Shown here: piece by piece, positions 21,610-33,452 of the stretch
Layout of the letters: the number at the start of each line of letters is the position of its first letter
Position numbering within the stretch: the first letter of the stretch is position 1
NCBI GenBank assembly: GCA_008828725.1
Contig: MEHQ01000893.1
Coordinates: forward strand, 585,259 to 649,258
Source of the DNA: Saccharina japonica
Taxonomy: Eukaryota > Sar > Phaeophyceae > Laminariales > Laminariaceae
Length of the DNA: 64,000 nt
Direction of reading: 5' to 3'
Notes under the pieces: model-generated
What the model saw: only the letters and a program-made list of their open reading frames with translations
Told to the model about the DNA's origin: nothing
Databases searched by the model: none
Made by a program: the position numbers and the translations under genes

Positions 21610-21675
21610 ACGTGCTCATATGCTGCTTGCCTTAGTCACTTGACCATTGACGACGCATCCCTTTCTAGACGGAGG
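21610..21675 (-). repeat. Cassette E, copy 2
   Basis: Plus-strand reading gives CSYAACLSHLTIDDASLSRR, homologous to the copy at 7258 read on its minus strand. It directly follows a G run. Confidence 0.55.
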
Positions 21676-22145
21676 GTGGGGTGGGGTGGGGGGGGGGTTG
21701 AAAATATGTGGTGGGAGGTGAGGAACGTTGAAGCCCTCCGCGGTAAGGAAACCTAAGTAGACGGTATTTGTATGAGCGCCGTCTGAGTTGCGGTAGTGAG
21801 TTGTGCGTATGTGACGCCTTGCCTCGCCTTGCCTTACCGTGTCTTGCCCTGCTTCGCCTTGCCCTGCCCTGCCCTGCCCTGCCCTGCCTTATCGTACTGC
21901 GTATTCTGTACGGTCGAGTGGCAAGGCCGTGATGTTAACACAATAACACGGTTAGGCGGATTGTCCCTGGAATTATTCTTTGGGGAGACGGCAATTCCAT
22001 GAAAACAAACGACCGACTCGCCGTGATAAGCCTGTATACAATTTCGTACACCCACCCCCAGTCGTCTCGACGCCCTCTCTGTCCGTTTGTTTCGCCGCCT
22101 TGTTTGTCACTGTTGCTGCTACGTATATACCACTCCTGTGTGCAG

Positions 22146-23309
22146 GGAACTGCGACCAACTCGCAGGGGAACGCCCCATCGACGTCCGCTACCGCCGCCG
22201 CCGCCCCCGCTACCGCCGCCCCCGCCCCCGCTCCCGCCGCGCCGACTATTCCCGCTACCTCTGGCCCCGTTACCCCCGCTTTGGACGCTGATGCCCCCGC
22301 GGCCGCCTCTACGGGGTACCGCCCATCGACATCCGCTGCCGCCGCCCCCGTCCCCGCTAACCTCAACCCGGCTAGCCCCACCGCTTTTGGCCCCGCCACC
22401 CCCGTCTCCGACGCTGATGCCTTCGCGACCGCCGCTACGGCTGGGGTGAACTGGTGAGTGCGGAGGCTCCAAGGATGCGCGCGGGGGGGGGGGAGGGCGG
22501 GGGGGGGTATAGGGGTTAGCGGGGCTTGTCGGCGTTTGTATCGGGGTGCGGGAGGTGTTGTGTGTCGATATTTTTGTCTAGCGTGTGTTTGTGGTCACGA
22601 TAGAATCTTGATTAAAATCGCGATGAGCGCAAACCGAGGTCGCGACCATACATCCCGGATCACAACATGGTGTCGTGTCGTGATCGCAAATACAATTTAT
22701 TGCGACATACCATCGAGTTTTAATGTTTTTCAAAACCAAAACTGAAACGTGTCTACCTATTAAAAGCTGCGTTGGCGCTGGGACATGGGCGCTCTCTCCG
22801 CAACACGTACCGTAGAGGAAAACACGATTGCTGATTCGTCGCTTGGGAAATAGTGAAGCAAAACAATAACAGAGAACAAAAATGGGCAGATTTCAAGTAC
22901 CAGGTATCGTTTCGATGTTTTAAAATCATTTTAAATTGCACTCCAATCCAATACAATACTTGGAAAGTACCGTAAACGAATGAAATATTATATTGAACAC
23001 AAGAAAAAATTAACAAAGGAAATATGGAGCATAAGTTAAACACATCACGAACGATCTCATGTCAAAACGCACTCATAGTGTTGGTGTGTGCTATAAAGTA
23101 TACGCGCGCTAAGCCATGCGCTCTCTGGATTTGCCCACTGCGTTTGCTTCACGGTATTTGGAGCTGTTTTTGTTTAGTTTTTGGCGACTTGTTCGGACAC
23201 CTTTTCAGCGCTAACAGTACCCCCTACCCCTATCTGCTGTTAACTCTCCGCTCGGATTTCCTCCCTCCCTCAGTGACGGTGCTGCTGCTGCTGCTCGTGC
23301 TGCTGCTCG

Positions 23310-23351
<42 letters not shown>

Positions 23352-23658
23352 TGCTGCTGCTCCTGCTGCTCCTGCTGCTCCTGCTGCCCCTGCTGCTGCT
23401 GCTGCTGCTGCTGCTACTGCTGGTGGCGGTGGCCACGGTGGTGGTGGTGATGGAGGTGATTGTGTCGGTGCTGATGGTGGGTTCCGCCGTGATGGTAGTG
23501 GGGGTTGGTTTTGCGGTGGTGCGTTTGGTGGTGGTGGTGGTGGTGGTGGTGGTGAGTTTGGTGGGTTTGGTGGTGGGTTTGGTGGTGGGTTTGGTGGGTT
23601 TGGTGGGTTTGGTGGTGGTGGAGGTGGTGGTGGTGGGAGCGGCAGGTATGAACAGTGA
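22146..23658 (+). pseudogene. Two-exon Ala/Pro/Gly-rich gene, frameshifted copy 1
   Basis: Same layout as the intact copy at 25412: exon 22146-22453 with the GTGAGT donor, intron 22454-23273, second exon from 23274. One extra A at 23651/23652, against copy 2, turns the frame into TAT-GAA-CAG-TGA. The protein would end at 23658, just after the Gly-rich region and before the conserved charged tail. It could be a true pseudogene, a truncated protein or a base-call error. Confidence 0.6.
23280..23415 (+). repeat. CTG/GCT trinucleotide tract
   Basis: About 45 triplets of CTG with CTC/CCC/CGT interruptions. In the splice-consistent frame they read GCT, a polyalanine run with a few Pro and Arg. The same tract is at 26546-26681. 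Confidence 0.85.
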
Positions 23659-23963
23659 CACCACCAACAGCGATACAGTGAGCGACGTCGAGCAGCAGTT
23701 GTCGCCGCCGCCTTCGCTCACTGGCATTAAGCGCGGCCGCGAGTACGCTACTACTTTTGCTGCTGCTTCTGGTGGCGACGGTCTACTTGACGTCGCGCCC
23801 CCGAAAACACCGCCCCGGCGGAGATTTCGTTGCATCCCTGGCAAAGCCCTTCAAGAGGAACGGAACGCGTTCACTTCCAAGATGCTCAACACTTCGGCGC
23901 GATGCGGATAATGATGATAACGATGAAGATAATGATGATGACGACGAAGATCATGATGATGAA

Positions 23964-24880
23964 NCGGCACTGGCACGACGGTAGTAGCCTCGCTGTCTAC
24001 CTCGCCCCCCCCGTACCCGCCGCCGCTTCCGCCTCCTTTCTGGTGCAACTCCGCGTCGTTCCTTCTGAGTCGCGAGTTGGGGTGGTATTCGGTAGATTGT
24101 CCGTAGCTGAAGGCAGAGAATTGTTCCGTCTCCCCACACCCGCTCCAGGATAGGTCCGACTCCTCTCCGCTGCCTGGACAGCCCGTGCAATAAACATACA
24201 AATGTGATACAATACGTGGTACCAGGTATATTATTATTGGTATTAGTGTTATTATTGTTGTTATTATTATTGTTATTGTTATTGTTAGTATTGCTATTAT
24301 TAATATTATTAGTATGGTTATTATTTTCCTTGCCATTGGCCGATGTCTAGTATTAATACTAATAGCATGAAATGCCTTCAACTTTGATCACTCATAAACA
24401 CATAAACACTCCCGAAGAAGAAAACCACGGCAACAAAAGGAGTCCTGTCTGCACAAAATCTCCTGCTACTAGTCCCTTCTGCACGTACTTCCGGCTTGGT
24501 CATGAGCCTTGTCTACTCCATTGTTACGGCATCCCTGCTTCCCCTCTACTATTATTAATTGTGTATTCCTCTGAGAAGAGGAAATATTATGTTGCCCTCC
24601 TGTTCAGAAGCATTCAGAAGCATCTGGAGGAGACGCAATCAACCGTTATTAATGATATGGATCCAACACGTGTGAGTGTTCAAGAGCAACCAGAGACAGC
24701 CTGGACCGTAGTCGGGCCGGCCCGTCCCACACTGCCTCAGGGTGCGTATGCCGCGTAGCTCAGACCACATGTCTTCACACAGTATATAAACGTAACATAC
24801 ACCAGAGGTGCCTGCAAACAAACAAATTCGACACCCCACTATTAATTGCGATTTTCGAGGCCCAGACAAGGGGGGAGGGG
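23964..24880. other. Spacer between tandem copies; ATT microsatellite
   Basis: An ATT/TTG-rich microsatellite spans 24228-24330, followed by repeat K. A 128-codon plus-strand frame (24372-24758) overlaps repeat K and has no recognisable domain, so I do not call it. Confidence 0.5.
24368..24460 (+). repeat. Dispersed repeat K, copy 4
   Basis: Blocks CAACTTTGATCACTCATAAA and GAAGAAGAAAACCAC match the copies at 2966-4695. Confidence 0.45.
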
Positions 24881-24884
24881 GTAC

Positions 24885-24950
24885 TCATTTGCCGTTTTTC
24901 TCAATCGTTTGACCATTGAACACGCATCCCTTTCGAGACGGAGCAGGGTG
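24885..24950 (-). repeat. Cassette E, copy 3
   Basis: Plus-strand reading gives YSFAVFLNRLTIEHASLSRR, ending near a G run at 24952. Cassette E sits at the left edge of both tandem copies. Confidence 0.55.
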
Positions 24951-24964
24951 GGGTGGGGGGGGGT

Positions 24965-26575
24965 TGAAAATATGTGGTGGGAGGTGAGGAACGTTGAAGC
25001 CCTCCGCGGTAAGGAAACCTAAGTAGACGGTATTTGTATGAGCGCCGTCTGAGTTGCGGTAGTGAGTTGTGCGTATGTGACGCCTTGCCTCGCCTTGCCT
25101 TACCGTGTCTTGCCCTGCTTCGCCTTGCCCTGCCCTGCCCTGCCCTGCCCTGCCTTATCGTACTGCGTATTCTGTACGGTCGAGTGGCAAGGCCGTGATG
25201 TTAACACAATAACACGGTTAGGCGGATTGTCCCTGGAATTATTCTTTGGGGAGACGGCAATTCCATGAAAACAAACGACCGACTCGCCGTGATAAGCCTG
25301 TATACAATTTCGTACACCCACCCCCAGTCGTCTCGACGCCCTCTCTGTCCGTTTGTTTCGCCGCCTTGTTTGTCACTGTTGCTGCTACGTATATACCACT
25401 CCTGTGTGCAGGGAACTGCGACCAACTCGCAGGGGAACGCCCCATCGACGTCCGCTACCGCCGCCGCCGCCCCCGCTACCGCCGCCCCCGCCCCCGCTCC
25501 CGCCGCGCCGACTATTCCCGCTACCTCTGGCCCCGTTACCCCCGCTTTGGACGCTGATGCCCCCGCGGCCGCCTCTACGGGGTACCGCCCATCGACATCC
25601 GCTGCCGCCGCCCCCGTCCCCGTTAACCTCAACCCGGCTAGCCCCACCGCTTCTGGCCCCGCTACCCCCGTCTCCGACGCTGATGCCTTCGCGACCGCCG
25701 CTACGGCTGGGGTGAACTGGTGAGTGCGGAGGCTCCAAGGATGCGCGCGGAGGGGGGGGAGGGCGGGGGGGGGTATAGGGGTTAGCGGGGCTTGTCGGCG
25801 TTTGTATCGGGGTGCGGGAGGTGTTGTGTGTCGATATTTTTGTCTAGCGTGTGTTTGTGGTCACGATAGAATCTTGATTAAAATCGCGATGAGCGCAAAC
25901 CGAGGTCGCGACCATACATCCCGGATCACAACATGGTGTCGTGTCGTGATCGCAAATACAATTTATTGCGACATACCATCGAGTTTTAATGTTTTTCAAA
26001 ACCAAAACTGAAACGTGTCTACCTATTAAAAGCTGCGTTGGCGCTGGGACATGGGCGCTCTCTCCGCAACACGTACCGTAGAGGAAAACACGATTGCTGA
26101 TTCGTCGCTTGGGAAATAGTGAAGCAAAACAATAACAGAGAACAAAAATGGGCAGATTTCAAGTACCAGGTATCGTTTCGATGTTTTAAAATCATTTTAA
26201 ATTGCACTCCAATCCAATACAATACTTGGAAAGTACCGTAAACGAATGAAATATTATATTGAACACAAGAAAAAATTAACAAAGGAAATATGGAGCATAA
26301 GTTAAACACATCACGAACGATCTCATGTCAAAACGCACTCATAGTGTTGGTGTGTGCTATAAAGTATACGCGCGCTAAGCCATGCGCTCTCTGGATTTGC
26401 CCACTGCGTTTGCTTCACGGTATTTGGAGCTGTTTTTGTTTAGTTTTTGGCGACTTGTTCGGACACCTTTTCAGCGCTAACAGTACCCCCTACCCCTATC
26501 TGCTGTTAACTCTCCGCTCGGATTTCCTCCCTCCCTCAGTGACGGTGCTGCTGCTGCTGCTCGTGCTGCTGCTCG

Positions 26576-26617
<42 letters not shown>

Positions 26618-27229
26618 TGCTGCTGCTCCTGCTGCTCCTGCTGCTCCTGCTGCCCCTGCTGCTGCTGCTGCTGCTGCTGCTACTGCTGGTGGCGGTGGCC
26701 ACGGTGGTGGTGGTGATGGAGGTGATTGTGTCGGTGCTGATGGTGGGTTCCGCCGTGATGGTAGTGGGGGTTGGTTTTGCGGTGGTGCGTTTGGTGGTGG
26801 TGGTGGTGGTGGTGGTGGTGAGTTTGGTGGGTTTGGTGGTGGGTTTGGTGGTGGGTTTGGTGGGTTTGGTGGGTTTGGTGGTGGTGGAGGTGGTGGTGGT
26901 GGGAGCGGCAGGTATGACAGTGACACCACCAACAGCGATACAGTGAGCGACGTCGAGCAGCAGTTGTCGCCGCCGCCTTCGCTCACTGGCATTAAGCGCG
27001 GCCGCGAGTACGCTACTACTTTTGCTGCTGCTTCTGGTGGCGACGGTCTACTTGACGTCGCGCCCCCGAAAACACCGCCCCGGCGGAGATTTCGTTGCAT
27101 CCCTGGCAAAGCCCTTCAAGAGGAACGGAACGCGTTCACTTCCAAGATGCTCAACACTTCGGCGCGATGCGGATAATGATGATAACGATGAAGATAATGA
27201 TGATGACGACGAAGATCATGATGATGAAA
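24965..27229 (+). repeat. 2.3-kb tandem duplication, copy 2
   Basis: Second copy of 21699-23963, with few differences. Beyond 27229 it continues into GAT-rich sequence lost in copy 1. Confidence 0.9.
25412..27176 (+). CDS. Two-exon Ala/Pro/Gly-rich protein gene, intact copy
   Basis: Modelled as join(25412..25719, 26540..27176), 5' end open. Exon 1 follows an acceptor-like pyrimidine stretch ending TGTGCAG and ends in AACTG|GTGAGT. Exon 2 follows CCCTCCCTCAG. Joining the exons completes one codon (TG+T) and keeps a single frame with no stop for 209 codons. This phase match across an 820-bp intron is my main support. Exon 1 encodes a Thr/Ala/Pro-rich segment (GTATNSQGNAPSTSATAAAA). Exon 2 encodes polyalanine with Pro, a Gly/Phe-rich region (GGFGGGFGGGFGG) and a charged tail (SDTTNSDTVSDVEQQLSPPP, then RRRFRCIPGKALQEE) ending at TAA 27174-27176. 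An unspliced start at ATG 25265 is possible. Function unknown; Gly/Phe repeats recall structural or RNA-binding low-complexity proteins. Confidence 0.6.
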
Positions 27230-27748
27230 ACGGTGATGATGATGATGGTGACGATGATGGTACTCACTCAATCACGGGTCGAGACTTGATGCTTTTTTTG
27301 AATGTTGATGACGGTCGCCGACTGGCGACGGCTCGCCTACGAGGAGGGCGAGGCCGATTCTCCCCTCCCCGTCTCCTCCAGCATTTGGATGTCAAGAATT
27401 TTTCGCCGGTAGTCACTACGTTTCCCCTCCTATTTCTGTCCATACGTCTCCAAGAGTTGTTACGTAGGCCCCCGTTTTTTACGTGACCCCCTCCCCACCC
27501 CTATTGGTTTGTTTTTGTGTATATGGCGATGTTTGTCATTCGCCCGCTGCTGTCCAGCTTCAAAGTTGATAACCGCAGAGTAGGCAATATACACGCTCCA
27601 TGGCACGATCCCGTCTTCGTCGCGTAGTGTCGCCCATCTCAAGGCGTGGCATCACTCATCAATATCGTTGGTTGATATGATGCCATGTGTATTGGGGGGG
27701 GGGGAAAGGGCTGCGTGCTTTGTCTGCGGTGGCATCAGCCACGAACGG
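27177..27748 (+). other. GAT-rich tract with an acidic frame; no separate gene called
   Basis: Directly after the stop, another frame (in phase with 27022) reads a run of Asp/Asn/Glu and then GTHSITGRDLMLFLNVDDG to a stop at 27486. It could be the true C-terminus of the preceding gene reached through a small intron or a frameshift. Nothing decides this from sequence alone. Confidence 0.35.
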
Positions 27749-28071
27749 CAATGGGCGAGTGGCGAACAAAACACCATACTCACTAACAAAAAAAAAGTTG
27801 GGGAGGGGAGGGGGGGCGGGGGGCGAGAGGGGTTGCGTATGCAGGGTACTTACGTGACAACGCTTTTGGGGAGGATGGACGAAATGCTAAGCCCAATTAT
27901 TATGGCGAGGCAATGGGCGAGTGGCGAACAAACACCATACTCACTAACAAAAAAACAAGTTGGGGAGGGAAGGGGGGCGCGCGAGGGGTTACGTGTGCAG
28001 GGTACTTACGTGACAACGCTTTTGGGAAGGATGGACGAAATTCTAAGCTCCGTTGTTATGGCGAGGGGGTG
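27749..28071 (+). repeat. Two tandem copies of a 162-bp unit
   Basis: Units start CAATGGGCGAGTGGCGAACA at 27749 and 27911 and share TACTTACGTGACAACGCTTTT. They differ mainly in G-run length. Confidence 0.8.
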
Positions 28072-28413
28072 GTGAGGTCGTAATGTTACAGTAGTTGTGC
28101 AGGTTGGCCGGAGGCCGTAGCACGAAGGGCTCGCAAAGGGGAAACACTATGAACATATACAGCATACACCCCAGTACAGTTCTGTTTTGGGGGGGGGCGA
28201 TCGATTCATTATTTGTGAAATCGGATGAGGAAGGGAAGAGGAGGAGATGGTGGTGGTGGTGGTGGTGGTGAGCAGCGGAAGGCGGGTAAGGTAGCGGGAT
28301 GTGTGGCCTTTTTACTTGTCATTGTGCTTGTAAATGCCGATAGAATATCTGCCCATCACGTCGACCCGTGCACGCCTTCCACGTTTTTTGCTAAATGTTG
28401 GCTTCGGCGGCGT

Positions 28414-28444
<31 letters not shown>

Positions 28445-28798
28445 GATTAGCATTTCGCCAGTATTGCAGACAAATCTTGATCTCAAACAGTTTGTGTTTG
28501 GAGGGGAGGCGGTAACCCTTTATTCTACTTCTGCGAATAAAGTCAACCAACCAAGTGAGGTGTGGTTGTGGTGTGGTGTGAAATCAGCTTTCTCCTAAAA
28601 GTGGGTGGGCGCAGTTACGAGTACTCGCCGTGTATGCCTAGTAACGCTACGCAAGAATGTTGTAGGTAAAGATTGTTGGTCAGTTTTACAAGTCACTTCC
28701 ATGCCCTTTCTCTACTTTTTGGCTGTGTCGCCGGCCTAAGGGGCGGAAGGGGTTAGTTTTTTTTACTACTGCAGCTAACTTAAACCAGTGTTTTATTA
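28072..28798. other. G-run-rich spacer, no gene recognised
   Basis: Holds a GGT tract (28248-28270), a G run of about 25 near 28416-28441, and nothing that looks coding. Confidence 0.45.
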
Positions 28799-28818
28799 GG
28801 GGGGGGGGGGGGGGGGGG

Positions 28819-29339
28819 TGTATTCATGTTGTGCACGGCCGTAGTCATATGACCATAGACCCTCGCATCCCTACAATCAATGCCGGGACGGAGCGCGTTG
28901 GGTTTTCACCAACCAGGCAGACATTGCTTGCACCAAGCGCGAAACGCCGTGGGGTATTGGGCGAGTCGCATGGAGGGTGAGCTGCATCCTGCTAGAACCG
29001 CCTCTGAGGCGGACTTGCATATGGACGACAGCTTCAATGAGTTAATTTGATTTCTGGTGTGGCCACTTCCGGAGACAGCAATGGGTTTTACTATGTAACT
29101 GCCTCGCGGACGCCTTACCATATTAACACTACGTGATACGACCATTCCCCTTGTGCGGAGCAAAGGTTCTCCACCCCGCACAAATGATCTACTCGACCGC
29201 CAGCTTTGGTGACCGCAAAAAAAAGTAACAAAAAAAAACGGCACCCTGGTTGTCTAGCTCACGCAGCGAGTGGCGTGTTTTACTCAAATTCGTTGCCAAC
29301 CGACGCCAACCCAACCTATAAACATGTCATATATTTATA
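28819..29339 (-). repeat. Cassette D, full copy, frame broken
   Basis: Bounded by a 20-G run (28799-28818) and a G-rich run from 29340. The cassette peptide starts at ATG 28924 (minus) with MSAWLVKTQ, but a 4-bp insertion (near 28876) creates a stop soon after PSRH. The rest is very close to the copies at 32194 and 36603. Confidence 0.8.
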
Positions 29340-30317
29340 GGGGGGGCGGGGGGCGGAAAGGCGCCTTTTATTCTGCTTGTGCAAATAGTGCTCCACGGGT
29401 GGTGTGAATCAGCTTCCCCCGAAATGTAGGTGGGTTGCAGTTACGAGTACTAGCTGTATACATATTCGCGCTACGACGACTGTTCAAGTGGAGACCCTCT
29501 CCAATTTTGTTTTAATACTAAAAGTATTGCGTTGTTTTTCTTCGGGGCGGGAGATGGAGAGGAGGGTGAGGGTGAGGGGTTGGGCGGGCGGACGGAGGGG
29601 AGGGGAGGGAAGGGGGGGTAGGTAGGTAGGGGGTAGAGGTCGCTGTTTCCTGTTACCGCCGTCAGCTGCGGCGTTTAGTCGCACAGGGTAATGTGGTACA
29701 CAAGGGTGCTTCGCCGGCGGGCCTGAACGGCCGTCGGCCACCGGCTCACGTAATACGTACACAAAAGGTTAACACCTTTGTGGCGAAGGGTGAAAATCAG
29801 AAGTGATGCCAAGAGTTAAGTTGTTCACACTGCCCACGGAGAACGGGAGTGACTGCAGTATACATATACACTTGTGGGAATCTTCGGTCGCGCATATAGT
29901 ATGACTGCTGTGCGCAGCTGCTGTTGTAGCTCCTCTTGCTCCACGCAGGTTCGACCGCATCCCCTATGTATCTCTGACAAATTCATAAAATGACAGCACA
30001 CTTTATTTTTAGGCTTTAACCATACCCGCTTGAAAAAACAACGTTGCCCGTGTCGAAACCCCCAAATGTGTTTTCGAGGATCCTCAATCCTCACTCAATT
30101 CAAACATCCAGTTGTTAGGTTCTGTGAAAAAGGGTGCTGACGTTGCAACCCGCAGGACTCCCATGCAGCTACCGAGCAGGTTTCAGGGCACTATGCAACC
30201 TATGATACGTCAACATCATCGTTGGAATGGACAGCTCTTGCCTCGCCCTGATGTCCTCTGCTGACAAAGAAGAGGCGAGGGGTTTCTGTTTTCAAAGAAA
30301 CGTTAACGCCTCCAAGC
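29340..30317. other. No gene recognised
   Basis: The G-rich stretch at 29555-29635 is simple sequence. Frames at 29484-30094 are short and lack any recognisable motif. Confidence 0.4.
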
Positions 30318-30724
30318 CGGTCGTTGCGATGGCCTAGGCGCTACCGTCGAGTACCTGCTAAGGTTGAGATCGAGGGTTCGAGTCTCCGTGCGGAGTTTTT
30401 GTTTTTAACATAATGACACCAACTGTCGAAAGTGCTTATTGGTAACCCGCGGGTTGTTTTTTGGAACCAACAACCCGGAATGGCCTCCATACAAATGCAC
30501 GGGAAACGTATATGCTATCCATTCCTTTACCTAAGAAATAATTTTGGGGCGAAAAAATGCAGTGGTTTCATATCGACGTGTAAATAATAACACGACATAA
30601 ATGCAAGACACGTACCGTAGTGGGGAGGGGGGGAAGAGCCTACTTTGTGACCCCCGGATCTGAGTTACGAATAGGAAGGAGCAAGGAGCAAGAAGGGCGA
30701 AGATAACAAACAGCACGAAAGAAA
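30318..30724 (+). mobile_element. SINE with internal replacement
   Basis: Head with B box GGGTTCGAGTCTCC and linker ACACCAACTGTCG at 30318-30445, then about 140 bp of unrelated sequence, then body 30585-30724 (ATGCAAGACACGTACCG onwards). Confidence 0.75.
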
Positions 30725-30859
30725 AACGAAACAGAGGGATACGGGAATACCGTAACACCATCGCGCTTTCTCCCTTAATATCATACCAAACGCACCGTGT
30801 TACGTAGCCATTTTCATCTTCGATCTTGGCGCCGTGTGAACTGTTTTCATTGTTATTTC

Positions 30860-31735
30860 ATCACTGCGTTGAACATTCATTCATTATTCTCAATCTCCTC
30901 ACCGCGTTGACCATTCTCACTCTCAGCCTCTCACCACGTTGGCCATTATCACTCTCATTTCGCTGTATTGACCATTCTCATTCTCAATCTCGGCCCCGCG
31001 TTGACCATTCTCATTTTCAATCTCGGCCCCGCGTTGACCATTCCCATTTTCAATCTCGGCCCCGCGTTGACATTCTCATCCCCAAGCTCGGTACCGCGTG
31101 GAACATTCTCACTCTCAAATATCCCGCCTCATTGATAATTCTCATTATCATTCTTGGCACCGCGTTGACCATTATCACTCTCAGCCTCTCACCGCGTTGA
31201 CCATTCTCACTCTCAGCCTCTCACCACGTTGGCCATTCTCACTCTCATTTCACCGCATTGACCATTCTCATTCTCAATCTCGGCCCCGCGTCGACCATTC
31301 TCATTTTCAACCTTGACCCCGCGTTGACCATGCTCATCTTCAATCTCGGTAACGCGTGGACCATTCTCAATGTTAAATATCCCACCTCATGGACAATTCT
31401 CACTTATCATTCGCGGCACCGCATTGACAATTCTCATTCTCAATCTCGGCCCCGCGTGACCATTTCTGCTTCCAATCTCGGTCCTGCATTCATCACTATC
31501 ATTCTCAACTTCTGCAACGCGTGGATCATTCCCACTCTCAATGTTCCCCTGTGTAGGCCATTTTCATTATCACTCTGGGCACCGCGTGGGCTATCCTCAT
31601 TATCAACCTCGGCACTGCGTCGACCATTCTTATGCTCAATTTCGTCGCCATGTTGACAATTCCAACCCTCAATCTCGGCACCGCGATGATAGTTCTCTTT
31701 CTCTCCCACCGACTTGACCACTTCTCATTTTCAAG
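30860..31735. repeat. Minisatellite, about 33-bp unit
   Basis: Roughly 25 units built on CCGCGTTGACCATTCTCATT and TTCAATCTCGGCC, degenerating towards the right. Because the usual unit is 33 bp, frames stay open across several units: on the minus strand they read an 11-residue repeat like RGAEIENENGQ. Units of other length break every long frame, so I do not call a gene. Confidence 0.8.
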
Positions 31736-31884
31736 ATCAATTTCAACCAAGCTGCACGGCCGTGGGTATGTAGCACGACAGGAACTCCCCACGCCTATAG
31801 CGGGTACGCGTGGCGCGCCCCTTCCAAGCGGGTTGCAACACCCACGCGGAGGCTCAAAAACTTCCACCCGCTGCAAAACAAAAT

Positions 31885-33014
31885 GCCAAAAATAGGTATA
31901 TCTATTATATCATGTTTGAGTCATTTATAGGTGCACTAAATGTTGCACTCAAGAAAAAGGTTCCTGGCCCTCCCTCTGATTGGCCAGCGCCCGGTCGTAC
32001 CTATTGCTGGCATTCAAGGTTCCATTTACGCCTCTGTGTTCCTACTCAAGTTGGGCTTCACCTATTGTTGTCTTTAGTTTTTCACATAAGTGGCTCAAGC
32101 TGTACCTACAAAGGAGGCGCCTATCCAACAGCCCAACTTCTCACTGGGTTCTTACTGAGTGTGTTGTACTCTGCAACAATATCCCCCCCCCCCGTATATG
32201 ATATATTTATAGGTTGGGTTGGCGTCGGTTGGCAACGACGCTGTAAAACACGCCACTCGCTGCGTGAGCTAGACAACCAGGGTGCCGTTTTTTTTTTGGC
32301 GGTCACCAAAGCTGGCGGTCGAGTAGATCATTTGTGCGGGGTGGAGAACCTTTGCTCCGCACAAGGGGAATGGTCGTATCACGTAGTGTTAATATGGTAA
32401 GGCATCCGCGAGGCAGTTACATAGTAAAACCCATTGCTGCCTCCGGAAGTGGCCACACCAGAAATTAAATTCACTCATTGAAGCTGTCGTCCATATGCAA
32501 GTCCGCCTCAGAGGCGGTTCTTAGCAGGATGCAGCTCACCCTCCATGCGACTCGCCCATTACCTCACGGCGCTTCGCGCTGCAAGCAATGTCTGCCTGGT
32601 TGGTGAAAACCCAACGTGCTCCGTCCCGGCATTGTAGGGATGCGAGGGTCTATGGTCATATGACTACGGCCGTTCACGACATGAGCACACCCCCCCCCCC
32701 CGCAAAATAATTTTTCGCAAAATAATCGTGTTTTTTTGTGTTGACTCGGGCCACCCGGTCGGCCCTGTGGCCGTGTTCCAGCTTTGCCAGGAAAGGGTTC
32801 AATTGGGTCCTGTACAGGTACAATTGAAACAAAAATAGGTGAAACCCATCTTCAGTAGACAAAGAGAGGTGTAGTTGGAACCTTTCAGCCAACAGTAGGT
32901 ACGATCGGGGGCTGGCCAATAGGAGGGAGGGCCAGGAAGCCTTTTCCCGCGCGCGATACTCAGTGTACCTATAAATGGCTCAAAATGTGTACGTGTACCT
33001 ATTTTTGGCTTTCG
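31885..33014. mobile_element. TIR element with ~200-bp inverted termini, carrying cassette D
   Basis: The left end (GCCAAAAATAGGTATATC at 31885) and right end (ACCTATTTTTGGC at 33014) are the outer tips of imperfect inverted repeats of about 200 bp; shared blocks are CCTGGCCCTCCCTC and CATTTATAGGT. The tips resemble those of the Mutator-like element at 48564. No target duplication or transposase is visible. Cassette D (32194-32689) sits between the arms. Confidence 0.65.
32194..32689 (+). repeat. Cassette D, full copy, frame intact
   Basis: Flanked on both sides by C runs (32183-32193 and 32690-32701). An ATG at 32588 opens MSAWLVKTQRAPSRH, then CRDARVYGHMTTAVHDMS, and the 3' C run then encodes polyproline. 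This is the layout of the N-terminus of the protein at 19723. Confidence 0.8.
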
Positions 33015-33276
33015 CCAAAATAATATGTACCAGTCTAATTCCAAGATCCGCGGGTCCTTCACACAAAAGGCAGCGTACTTCCCGGGTTCAATCAATTCCC
33101 GGCAATGCATTTTTTTCATACCATGGGCACTTTACGTACACAGACGTATCGCGCGCAAAGTACTGAAAACAATATGCCACACTAATCCCAAGTTAGCTCG
33201 TCTCCAAGAACTTGCGTGCAGTTTAGAAGGGGTTGAACCGTTATTAAAAGCACGCCTCTTAATACTGCACCCCCTA

Positions 33277-33452
33277 CTTATTTTTTATTTTATTTTTTCC
33301 ATCCCATTTATTATCTTCGCCCCTTTTTTTCGTAACTCAGATCCGGGGTCACTAGGTAGGCCCTTCTCCTCTACCTCCCCACTACGATACGTGCCTTGCA
33401 TTTTTATCGCGATAATATTTTCAGCACTTTCTTCCCTCGTCGACTCGATTTG
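33277..33452 (-). mobile_element. SINE body, partial
   Basis: Reverse body from CCATCCCATTTATTATCTTC to TCTTCCCTCGTCGACTCG; the CTCTCTCC block and the head are missing. Confidence 0.8.

Larger units (their letters stand above)
21699..23963 (+). repeat. 2.3-kb tandem duplication, copy 1
   Basis: Nearly identical to 24965-27229 at an offset of 3266. It begins with a CCCTG pentamer tract (21830-21890) and carries the first copy of the two-exon gene. Similarity ends at the N at 23964. Confidence 0.9.

Noticed and set aside
23024..23911. 295-codon frame with poly-Leu and poly-Val
   Set aside because: Another frame of the CTG and GGT tracts; the splice-consistent frame reads Ala and Gly.
26477..27109. 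210-codon minus-strand Pro/Ala-rich frame
   Set aside because: Antisense shadow of the two-exon gene.
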